From Cupriavidus taiwanensis LMG 19424 (GTDB taxonomy: Bacteria > Pseudomonadota > Gammaproteobacteria > Burkholderiales > Burkholderiaceae), in the NCBI RefSeq assembly GCF_000069785.1, contig NC_010528.1, positions 2,356,001-2,420,000 on the forward strand: DNA of 64,000 nt. The letters run 5' to 3'. Positions within the stretch are counted from its first letter, which is position 1. The number at the start of each line of letters is the position of its first letter. Positions 12,113 to 19,146 of this stretch are shown here, one piece after another. The notes beneath the pieces were generated by a model. The model was not told where the DNA came from. It saw nothing but the letters and a program-made list of their open reading frames with translations, and searched no databases. The position numbers and the translations under genes were made by a program.

Positions 12113-12488
12113 ATCAGGCCCTGGAAGCTGGAACCGGGGGAAACCCGGATGGGGAAGCCCGGATTTTACGCCAAAGCGCGGGCATGCCCCCATCTTGCAG
12201 GGGGAAACCGTGCCCTGTCCGGGTGCTTCCGACGCGGAAGTGACTTGTGCGCTCGGGTCGTCTTTCCGAATGCGCCCGGTACGGCACCCCGATGACGACC
12301 CGGGTCGACTTTTTCGCTAAAAAGGCAAAAAAATCAGTCCCTTAACTTTTCGGGTCGGGTACAATCCCCCGTTCGCCGCCAGGGGTTGCAAGAGTGTCCC
12401 CGCAGGGCGGCAGTCTTTCCCAAATCGATTCCATTTTCGATGGTTGGGTTGTTCACTGCTTTCACCTGTTCATCTGGGAGTGGGGATA
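12113..12488. other. 376-bp intergenic region between xseB and the Rieske oxygenase gene
   Basis: Divergent gap with no ORF I can support. The left third is GC-rich, with short repeats of AACCGGGGGAAACCCGG type. An AT-richer patch at 12311-12350 precedes a TACAAT at 12360-12365 (plus strand), a good -10 match without a convincing -35 at the right distance. About 120 bp of untranslated leader would then precede the oxygenase ATG and contains a small CCAT/ATGG hairpin. GGGAGTGGGG just before 12489 is the ribosome binding site. Confidence 0.4.
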
Positions 12489-13592
12489 ATGTCCAATCTC
12501 AGCACCGCGCTCAACCTGGCGCCGGCTGATTCGCAACTGCCCGTCGGCGTCTACTTCGACGAAGCGCTGCATCAACAAGAACTCGAACTGCTGTTCAGGA
12601 ATGGCCCGGGCTATGTCGGCCACGAGCTGATGGTCCCGGAAACCGGCGACTACCACACGCTCAAGGCCGAGGACGAAGGCCGCATGCTGGTGCGCAACGC
12701 CGCGGGCGTCGAACTGATGTCCAACGTCTGCCGCCACCGCCAGGCCATCATGCTGAATGGCCGCGGCAACAAGCAGAACATCGTCTGCCCCCTGCACCGC
12801 TGGACCTACGACCTGAAGGGCGAACTGCTCGGCGCGCCGCATTTCGACCAGCAGCCGTGCCTGCACCTGAAGCGCACGCCACTGCAGAACTGGAACGGCC
12901 TGCTGTTCGAGGGCCCGCGCGACGTGCGCGCCGACCTGGCCCGCCTGGGCGTGGCGCAGGACCTGAACTTCGACGGCTACATGCTCGACCACGTCGAGGT
13001 GCACGAGTGCGACTACAACTGGAAGACCTTCATCGAGGTCTACCTCGAAGACTACCACGTCGTGCCGTTCCACCCGGGGCTGGGCAGCTTCGTCTCGTGC
13101 GACGACCTGAAGTGGGAGTTCGGCGAATGGCACAGCGTGCAGACCGTGGGCCTGCATGCGGGGCTGAAGCGCCCCGGCAGCCCGACGTACCAGAAATGGC
13201 ATGACGCGGTGCTGCGCTTCAACAACGGCGTGCTGCCCAAGCACGGCGCGATCTGGCTGACCTACTACCCCAACATCATGGTGGAGTGGTACCCGAACGT
13301 GCTGGTGATCTCGACGCTGCACCCGGTCGGCCCGCGCAAGACCCGCAACGTGGTGGAGTTCTACTACCCCGAGGAAATCGCGCTGTTCGAGCGCGAGTTC
13401 GTCGAGGCCGAGCGCGCCGCCTACATGGAAACCTGCATCGAGGACGACGAGATCGCCGAACGCATGGACGCCGGCCGCCTGGCGCTGCTCAAGCGCGGCA
13501 CCAGCGAGGTCGGCCCCTACCAGTCGCCGATGGAAGACGGCATGCAGCACTTCCATGAGTGGTACCGCCGCGCCATGGCCTACGCCGGCTAG
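12489..13592 (+). CDS. Aromatic ring-hydroxylating (Rieske) oxygenase alpha subunit-like protein
   Basis: Rieske non-haem iron oxygenase, 367 residues. The Rieske [2Fe-2S] motif is complete: Cys81-x-His83 and Cys100-x2-His103. The mononuclear iron site is indicated by DYHVVPFH (His190 and His195), with an acidic EDDEIAE stretch near 318 as a possible carboxylate source. The substrate cannot be read from sequence. No reductase, ferredoxin or beta subunit lies nearby, so it must borrow electrons from elsewhere. The frame opens 15 codons earlier, but the ATG at 12489 follows GGGAGTGGGG and gives the natural start MSNLSTALNL. A strong terminator follows. Confidence 0.85.
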   Translation: MSNLSTALNLAPADSQLPVGVYFDEALHQQELELLFRNGPGYVGHELMVPETGDYHTLKAEDEGRMLVRNAAGVELMSNVCRHRQAIMLNGRGNKQNIVCPLHRWTYDLKGELLGAPHFDQQPCLHLKRTPLQNWNGLLFEGPRDVRADLARLGVAQDLNFDGYMLDHVEVHECDYNWKTFIEVYLEDYHVVPFHPGLGSFVSCDDLKWEFGEWHSVQTVGLHAGLKRPGSPTYQKWHDAVLRFNNGVLPKHGAIWLTYYPNIMVEWYPNVLVISTLHPVGPRKTRNVVEFYYPEEIALFEREFVEAERAAYMETCIEDDEIAERMDAGRLALLKRGTSEVGPYQSPMEDGMQHFHEWYRRAMAYAG

Positions 13593-13617
13593 TGCGATCA
13601 GCGCACAACGCAACCTG

Positions 13618-13644
13618 AAACGGACCGCCACGGCGGTCCGTTTT
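13618..13644 (+). terminator. Intrinsic terminator after the Rieske oxygenase
   Basis: Perfect 12-bp stem AAACGGACCGCC (13618-13629) and GGCGGTCCGTTT (13632-13643) closing on two bases and ending in a T-run, 26 bp after the stop. Confidence 0.85.
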
Positions 13645-13646
13645 GC

Positions 13647-13674
13647 TTTGGTGGGCGATGTGCGCTGCTAGAAT
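13647..13674 (+). promoter_or_regulatory. Candidate promoter for the DMT transporter gene
   Basis: TTTGGT (13647-13652), 16-bp spacer, TAGAAT (13669-13674) preceded by GC, about 94 bp before the ATG and directly after the terminator of the previous unit. Confidence 0.4.
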
Positions 13675-13767
13675 CATTAGCCGGCGCGGTCGACGCGAGG
13701 CCGCAGAGCCCCGCTCGCGCGCCGGCACTCTCTCCTTCGCTCCTGCCCGCTTCACCGCGCCCTCGCC

Positions 13768-14691
13768 ATGCAATCGCTCTGGATGCTGTTCGCCGCCTTC
13801 GCCTTTTCGCTGATGGGGGTTGGCGTCAAGCTGGCGTCCGACCTGTACAACACCGGCGAGATCGTCTTCTACCGGGGCCTGATCAGCGTGGTGATCATGT
13901 GGGTGCTGCTGTCCTCGCGCGGGGTCTCGGTGCGCACGCCGTACATGCTGTCGCACATCAAGCGCAGCGTGTTCGGCGTGACCTCGCTGATGCTGTGGTT
14001 CACCTCGATCTCGCTGCTGCCGCTGGCCACCGCGATGACGCTGAACTACATGTCGCCGGTGTGGATCGCGCTGATCCTGGGCGCGAGCGCGGCGCTGGCC
14101 GGCACCGGCGGCAACGCCGACCGCCGGCTGGTGCTGGCCATCCTGCTGTCGTTTGCCGGGGTGATCTGCCTGCTGCAGCCGTCGGTGGGCAAGGATCAGC
14201 TGACTGGCGGCCTGGTCGGGCTGATCTCGGGCATGTTCACCGCGCTGGCCTATGTCGAGGTGCGCCAGCTCGGCCAGCTCGGCGAGCCCGAAGGCCGCAT
14301 CGTGTTCTATTTCTCGCTGGTCGGCATGATCGCCGGGCTGGCCTGGATGCTGCTGGAGGGCACCAGCCCGCATACCTGGTACGGCGCCGGCCTGCTGCTG
14401 GCAATCGGCATCCTGGCCACGCTGGGCCAGACCGCAATGACGCGCGCCTACAAGCGCGGCAACACCCTGCTGACCGCCAACCTGCAATACGCCGGCATCG
14501 TCTTCTCCAGCGTGTGGGGCATGCTGATCTGGTCCGATCGCCTGAACTGGCTGTCGTGGCTGGGCATGGGGCTGATCATCGCCAGCGGCATTGCCACCAC
14601 GCTGATGCGCGCGCGCCAGGGCACCGACGCCAAGCCCACGCCTGCCACGCCGGTCAAGTCGCCGGAGGCGGAGGTGCACCCCGAGGTGTAG
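13768..14691 (+). CDS. DMT superfamily (EamA) transporter
   Basis: Inner-membrane carrier of 307 residues with about ten hydrophobic helices in two EamA repeats (first begins MQSLWMLFAAFAFSLMGVGVK; second begins near residue 155 with LTGGLVGLISGMFTALAYVE). EamA proteins usually export small metabolites; the substrate here is unknown. The C-terminus is a short Pro/Glu cytoplasmic tail. The sulfurtransferase gene follows after 55 bp on the same strand and may share its transcript. Confidence 0.88.
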   Translation: MQSLWMLFAAFAFSLMGVGVKLASDLYNTGEIVFYRGLISVVIMWVLLSSRGVSVRTPYMLSHIKRSVFGVTSLMLWFTSISLLPLATAMTLNYMSPVWIALILGASAALAGTGGNADRRLVLAILLSFAGVICLLQPSVGKDQLTGGLVGLISGMFTALAYVEVRQLGQLGEPEGRIVFYFSLVGMIAGLAWMLLEGTSPHTWYGAGLLLAIGILATLGQTAMTRAYKRGNTLLTANLQYAGIVFSSVWGMLIWSDRLNWLSWLGMGLIIASGIATTLMRARQGTDAKPTPATPVKSPEAEVHPEV

Positions 14692-14746
14692 CATTCGGTA
14701 AGCCCCAACACCCCTGTATTTTTTCTCCGATCGCTACAGGATTCCC

Positions 14747-15604
14747 ATGCAGAAACCGCTGATTTCCGTCACCGCACTGCAGTCCCTGCTGGCCGGGCCC
14801 GGCCGCTGCGTCGTCATCGACTGCAGCTTCGACCTGGCCAACCCCGCCGCCGGCCGCGAGGCCTACCGCACCGGCCACCTGCCTGGCGCGTTCTACCTGC
14901 ATCTGGACAACGAGCTGTCCGGCCCGAAAACCGGCCGAAACGGCCGCCACCCCCTGCCGGATGCCGACGACCTGGTCGCGCGCCTGCAGGCGCTCGGCAT
15001 CGACGACGATACCCCGGTGGTTGCCTACGACGCCCAGGGCGGCATGTTCGCCGCGCGGCTGTGGTGGCTGCTGCGCTGGATCGGCCACGATGCCGTGGCC
15101 GTGCTCGATGGCGGCAAGGACGCCTGGGTCAGGGCCGGCCTGCCGCTGGAGCACGATGCCGCGGCCGAACCCGAGGTGCCGGGCACGATCCGCCGCGGCA
15201 AGTCGCTGGTGCCGACCGTCGATGCGGACGTACTCCTCGGCAATCTCGGCCAGGGCCGGCTGCTGGTGGTGGATGCGCGCGCGCCCGACCGCTTCCGCGG
15301 CGAGAACGAGACGCTGGATCCGGTCGGCGGCCATATCCCGGGCGCGGTGAACCGCTTCTTCAAGGACAACCTGGACGCCGAGGGCCGCTTCAAGCCGGCC
15401 GAGACGCTGCGCGCGGAATTCGGCGCGGTGCTGGGCACGCACGCCCCCGCGCAGGCGGTGATGCAGTGCGGCTCTGGCGTTACCGCCTGCCACAACCTGC
15501 TGGCGCTCGAAGCCGCTGGCCTGGGCGGCGCGGCGCTGTATCCGGGGTCGTGGAGCGAATGGTGCGCCGACCCGGCGCGCCCGGTGGCGACCGGGCCGGC
15601 CTGA
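14747..15604 (+). CDS. sseA: 3-mercaptopyruvate/thiosulfate sulfurtransferase
   Basis: Two-domain rhodanese of 285 residues, moving sulfane sulfur from mercaptopyruvate or thiosulfate to a thiol acceptor. The active-site loop is CGSGVTA with Cys241, the form typical of mercaptopyruvate sulfurtransferases (SseA) rather than CRKGVTA rhodaneses. Domain 1 is the inactive rhodanese fold (residues about 5-135) and domain 2 the catalytic one (about 150-275). AGGA lies 5 bases before the ATG. It has no targeting signal and so should be cytoplasmic. Confidence 0.9.
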   Translation: MQKPLISVTALQSLLAGPGRCVVIDCSFDLANPAAGREAYRTGHLPGAFYLHLDNELSGPKTGRNGRHPLPDADDLVARLQALGIDDDTPVVAYDAQGGMFAARLWWLLRWIGHDAVAVLDGGKDAWVRAGLPLEHDAAAEPEVPGTIRRGKSLVPTVDADVLLGNLGQGRLLVVDARAPDRFRGENETLDPVGGHIPGAVNRFFKDNLDAEGRFKPAETLRAEFGAVLGTHAPAQAVMQCGSGVTACHNLLALEAAGLGGAALYPGSWSEWCADPARPVATGPA

Positions 15605-15609
15605 GCCGG

Positions 15610-16491
15610 CTAGTGTGACGCGGCCACGGGCGCGGCGTGGCCGTGCCCGCCGTGGCTGTGCTGTTCGTGCACGCCATTGGTGATAAAGACGATGGCCGAG
15701 ATCCCCGCCGCCACCAGCACCACCTGGATCGCCGATTCACGCCAGCGCGGCTTGCGCTGCATCTGCGGCATCAGGTCGCTGACGGCGATATAGATAAAGC
15801 TGCTGGCGGCGATCACCAGCACGTAGGGAATCCACCCGCTCAGCTGGTCGAGCAGGAAGTACCCGACCACCCCGCCGGCAATCGCCGCCAGGCTCGACAG
15901 CAGGTTGAAGGCAAAGGCGCGCGCCTTGGAGAAGCCAGCGTTGAGCAGCACGATAAAGTCGCCCACCTCCTGCGGGATCTCGTGCGCGGCGATCGCGAGC
16001 GCGGTGACCACGCCGATATGCGGGTCGGCCAGGAAGGCCGCCGCGATCACGATGCCGTCGGCAAAGTTGTGGAAGGTGTCGCCGACCAGGATGGTCAGGC
16101 CGCTGCGGCCGGCTTCCTCGCGGTCATGGCCATGGTGGTGGTGGTGCCCGTCGCCCTCGTGATGGTGCGAATGGCGCAGCAGCGAGAGCTTTTCCAGCAG
16201 GAAGAAACCCAGCAGCCCCGCCAGCAAGGTGCCGAACAGCGCGCGCGGATCGGCGCCGGACTCGAACGCCTCGGGCAGCGAATGCAGCAGCGCGGTGGCG
16301 AGCAGCACGCCCACCGAAAAGCTCACCATGCGCTCGACCACGCGGGACGCCACCGTCAGCGACAGCAGCGCCGCCCCGAAGATGCTGCCCACCCCCGAAA
16401 TCGTGGCGGCGAGCAGGATATACAAAAGCGTCGAATGGATGATGGGCTCCCGGGGTGGCGGTGCCGGGCGGCCCCGCCGTTCCGCCCGCAT
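15610..16491 (-). CDS. ZIP family divalent metal transporter
   Basis: Inner-membrane uptake carrier for zinc or related metals. About eight hydrophobic helices; a His-rich cytoplasmic loop (HSHHHEGDGHHHHHGHD) after helix 3; and the ZIP helix 4/5 metal motifs HNFADG and HEIPQE. The start is unsettled. ATG at 16489-16491 gives 293 residues but a Pro/Arg-rich N-terminus and no ribosome site; a TTG at 16515 is longer. The hydrophobic protein really begins IIHSTLLYILL, where GGGAG precedes in-frame ATC codons, so a rare ATC start near 16452 is possible. It is convergent with sseA; the stops are only a few bases apart. Confidence 0.88.
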   Translation of the reverse strand: MRAERRGRPAPPPREPIIHSTLLYILLAATISGVGSIFGAALLSLTVASRVVERMVSFSVGVLLATALLHSLPEAFESGADPRALFGTLLAGLLGFFLLEKLSLLRHSHHHEGDGHHHHHGHDREEAGRSGLTILVGDTFHNFADGIVIAAAFLADPHIGVVTALAIAAHEIPQEVGDFIVLLNAGFSKARAFAFNLLSSLAAIAGGVVGYFLLDQLSGWIPYVLVIAASSFIYIAVSDLMPQMQRKPRWRESAIQVVLVAAGISAIVFITNGVHEQHSHGGHGHAAPVAASH

Positions 16492-16508
16492 CGCGCCGGG
16501 CGGCAAAC

Positions 16509-16544
16509 GCAACAATGTTGCAATAACTCAAAGGCCGCATTGTA
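16509..16544 (-). promoter_or_regulatory. Candidate promoter/operator of the ZIP transporter
   Basis: Minus-strand TACAAT (16539-16544) followed by a short palindrome, GCAAC-AAT-GTTGC (16509-16521), which overlaps the region just after a likely transcription start. The placement fits a repressor operator such as a metal-responsive one. It does not match the TA-rich Zur consensus I know, so the regulator is not named. Confidence 0.3.
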
Positions 16545-16616
16545 CGTATCCGCCGGGACTTTGCAATCCTGCCGTCGGCCGGCCAGCCCCACCCGGGGGC
16601 GGGGCCAGCTGACGGA

Positions 16617-17495
16617 TCAGGCGACGCCGTGCTGCCTGAACCAGTCCAGGCACTTCTGCCAGCCGTCCCGGGCATCGGCTTCGCGGTAGCTGGGCCGGTA
16701 GTCGGCATGGAAGGCGTGGCCGGACTCTGGATAGACGATAAAGCGCGACTTTCTGGCGTCCGGATCGGACGACGACGCCAGCGCCGCCTTCATCCGGTCC
16801 ACCTGCTCCAGCGGGATGCCGGTGTCCTTGCCGCCGTACAGGCCCAGCACCGGCGCATGGAGCTGGCCGACCAGGTCGATGGGGTTCTTCGGCTTGATCG
16901 GCGTCGGCTCGGGCGACAGCTGGCCATACCAGGCCACGCCGGCCTTCAGGCGCTGGCTGTGCGCGGCGTACAGCCAGGTGATGCGGCCCCCCCAGCAGAA
17001 CCCGGTGATGGCCAGGCGCGAGACGTCGCCGCCGTTGGCGCCGGCCCAGGCCACCGCGGCATCGAGGTCGCCCATCACCTGCGCGTCGGGCACCTTGGCG
17101 ATCACCTCGCGCTGCAATTCCTGGATCGTGCCGAAACTCTGCGGATCGCCCTGGCGCGCGAACAGCTCGGGCGCGATCGCCAGGTAGCCCTGCTTGGCAA
17201 AGCGCCGGCACACATCGGCAATATGCTCATGCACGCCGAAGATCTCGCTGATTACCAGCACCACCGGCAGATTTTTTTTCCCTTCCGGCTGGGCCCGGTA
17301 GGCCGGCATGCTGAAGCCGCCCGACGGAATCGTGACCTCGCCCGCGTTCAGGCCGGCAAAATCGGTCTTGATCGCCTGCTGGGCCATCACCGGCAAGGCC
17401 GCGGCCGCGAAGGCGGAACCCAGCGCGGTCTTGACGAAGCCGCGGCGGTCGAAGGTCTGGCCGGGGACCAGGCTGTCCACTTCTGGTTTGAGCAT
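16617..17495 (-). CDS. Dienelactone hydrolase family protein, Tat-exported
   Basis: Alpha/beta hydrolase of 292 residues. It begins with a twin-arginine signal (DRRGFVKTALGSAFAAAALP, about residues 15-34) ending near MAQQA, so it should be folded and exported to the periplasm. The dienelactone hydrolase triad is visible: Cys in GFCWGG near 166, Asp in GGKDTG near 220 and His in SGHAFHADY near 261. The ATG at 17493-17495 has TGGAG 6 bases upstream; the longer frame to 17531 is not supported. The natural ester or lactone substrate is unknown. Confidence 0.88.
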   Translation of the reverse strand: MLKPEVDSLVPGQTFDRRGFVKTALGSAFAAAALPVMAQQAIKTDFAGLNAGEVTIPSGGFSMPAYRAQPEGKKNLPVVLVISEIFGVHEHIADVCRRFAKQGYLAIAPELFARQGDPQSFGTIQELQREVIAKVPDAQVMGDLDAAVAWAGANGGDVSRLAITGFCWGGRITWLYAAHSQRLKAGVAWYGQLSPEPTPIKPKNPIDLVGQLHAPVLGLYGGKDTGIPLEQVDRMKAALASSSDPDARKSRFIVYPESGHAFHADYRPSYREADARDGWQKCLDWFRQHGVA

Positions 17496-17628
17496 GCTTG
17501 TCTCCAGGATCGTTGGTGGCTGGGCCGCCACGCGGCGCCCGCGCCGATTTTAAGCAGACATGGAGAAAACATGGCGGCGCAGGCCCGCCGGCGCCCCCCA
17601 CCCGGAAGCGGGGGGTGCGGGCCATGCG

Positions 17629-18954
17629 TCAGTGCAGCTTGACGCGCGGACTGGTCTTGCTGCGCAGCCAGTGCGAGACGGTGTCCAGCGCCATCCCGAC
17701 CGCGCCGTGCAGCGCCATCACGTGCATCCGGTACAGCGAGGTGTACATGAAGCGCGCCATCAGCCCTTCGATAAACATCGAGCCGCCGATCAGCCCGCCC
17801 ATCAGGCTGCCCACCGCGCTGAAGTGCCCCAGCGACACCAGCGAGCCGAAGTCCTTGAAGGTGAACTGCGGCAGCGCCCGCCCCGCCAGCCGCGCGCACA
17901 GCGCCTCGTAGAGGAAGGTGGCCTGCTGGTGCGCGGCCTGCGCGCGCGGGGGCACCGAGGTCTGCTTCTCGGGCCACGGGCAGCTGGCGCAATCGCCGAA
18001 GGCGAAGATATCCGGGTCGCCCTCGCTCTGCAGCGTCGGGCCGACCACGATCTGGCCCTGGCGGCTGACGGGCAGGCCCAGGCTGGCCAGAACCGCGGGC
18101 GCGGTGATGCCGGCCGCCCACACCGTCAGGTCGGCATCGATGGTCTTGCCGCTGGCGGTCAGCACGGCCTGCGCCGTGACTTCGGTCACGCGTTCGCTGG
18201 TGAAGACATCGACATCCAGCTTCCGCAGCAGCTTGGCGGTCTCGGCCGAGACCCGCTCGGACAGCGCCGGCAGGATGCGCGGACCGGCCTCGATCACGTG
18301 GATGCGCACGTCGCGGCGCGGGTCGAGGCGGTGCAGGCCATAGGCGCTGAGCACATGCGCGGTGTTGCGCAGTTCCGCCGACAGTTCCACGCCGGTGGCG
18401 CCGGCGCCGATGATGGCCACGTCCACGCGCGGACGGCCGTCCTCGCCGACGCGGCCGCGCCCGTTCTGGGCACGCACGCAGGCCGCGATCAGCCGCTTGC
18501 GGAAGCGCTCGGCCTGCGCCACGGTGTCCAGCGCGATGGCGTGCTCGGCGGCGCCCGGCACGCCGAAGAAATGCGTGACGCAGCCGATCGCCAGCACCAG
18601 CGTGTCGTACGGCAGTTCGCGCGCGGGCAGCAGCTCGGCGCCGTCCTGGTCGACGCAGGCCGATACCGAGATGGTCTTGCGGGTGCGGTCGATGCCGGTC
18701 AGCTCGCCCTGCTGGAACTCGAAATGATGCCAGCGCGCCTGCGCCGCGTATTCAAGCTGATGGGTGTTGGGATCCATGCTGCCGGCGGCGACTTCATGCA
18801 GCAGCGGTTTCCAGATATGCGTGGGCAGGCGGTCCACCAGCACCACCTGCGCCGCGCCCTTGCGGCCGAGCTTGTCGCCCAGCTTCGTTACCAGTTCCAG
18901 CCCCCCTGCTCCGCCGCCGACGACGACGATGCGGTGCGTCCTTGTTTCTGTCAT
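17629..18954 (-). CDS. ndh: Type II NADH dehydrogenase-like NAD(P)/FAD oxidoreductase
   Basis: Single-subunit membrane-attached NADH:quinone oxidoreductase family, 441 residues. Two dinucleotide-binding motifs: VVVGGGAGGLELV (10-22, FAD) and IIGAGATGVELSAEL near 175-190 (NADH). The conserved DxxxFAFGDCA-type FAD segment is seen as IFAFGDCASCPWP near 325. The C-terminal amphipathic region (RFMYTSLYRMHVMALHG) should anchor it to the inner membrane. It donates electrons to quinone without pumping protons. It lies 192 bp downstream of polA on the same strand and 133 bp upstream of the dienelactone hydrolase gene. Confidence 0.85.
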   Translation of the reverse strand: MTETRTHRIVVVGGGAGGLELVTKLGDKLGRKGAAQVVLVDRLPTHIWKPLLHEVAAGSMDPNTHQLEYAAQARWHHFEFQQGELTGIDRTRKTISVSACVDQDGAELLPARELPYDTLVLAIGCVTHFFGVPGAAEHAIALDTVAQAERFRKRLIAACVRAQNGRGRVGEDGRPRVDVAIIGAGATGVELSAELRNTAHVLSAYGLHRLDPRRDVRIHVIEAGPRILPALSERVSAETAKLLRKLDVDVFTSERVTEVTAQAVLTASGKTIDADLTVWAAGITAPAVLASLGLPVSRQGQIVVGPTLQSEGDPDIFAFGDCASCPWPEKQTSVPPRAQAAHQQATFLYEALCARLAGRALPQFTFKDFGSLVSLGHFSAVGSLMGGLIGGSMFIEGLMARFMYTSLYRMHVMALHGAVGMALDTVSHWLRSKTSPRVKLH

Positions 18955-19099
18955 GGTCTACCTGCTGCGTTTTTATAAATTCTTTGCCTGAGGCATTTGC
19001 CGAGGCGTTTGCCACAGTCTGCTGCATTGCAGCATGGCTGGCAAGCGCCGCACGCCGACTCAGCAGTCGCTTCATTCGATACCACCACGCAGGGGGGCA

Positions 19100-19125
19100 G
19101 CGAGCCGGCCGGGGTGCCGGCTCGC
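19100..19125 (-). terminator. GC-rich hairpin after polA
   Basis: Perfect 10-bp stem GCGAGCCGGC (19100-19109) and GCCGGCTCGC (19116-19125) with a 6-base loop, 21 bp beyond the polA stop. There is no T-run, so it may be a rho-assisted stop or a 3' stabiliser. Confidence 0.4.
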
Positions 19126-19146
19126 CAGCGGAGGCCCGCTGCGGCC

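Noticed and set aside
16509..16521. Zur box
   Set aside because: The palindrome lacks the TA-rich core of the Zur consensus I know; kept only as an unnamed operator candidate.
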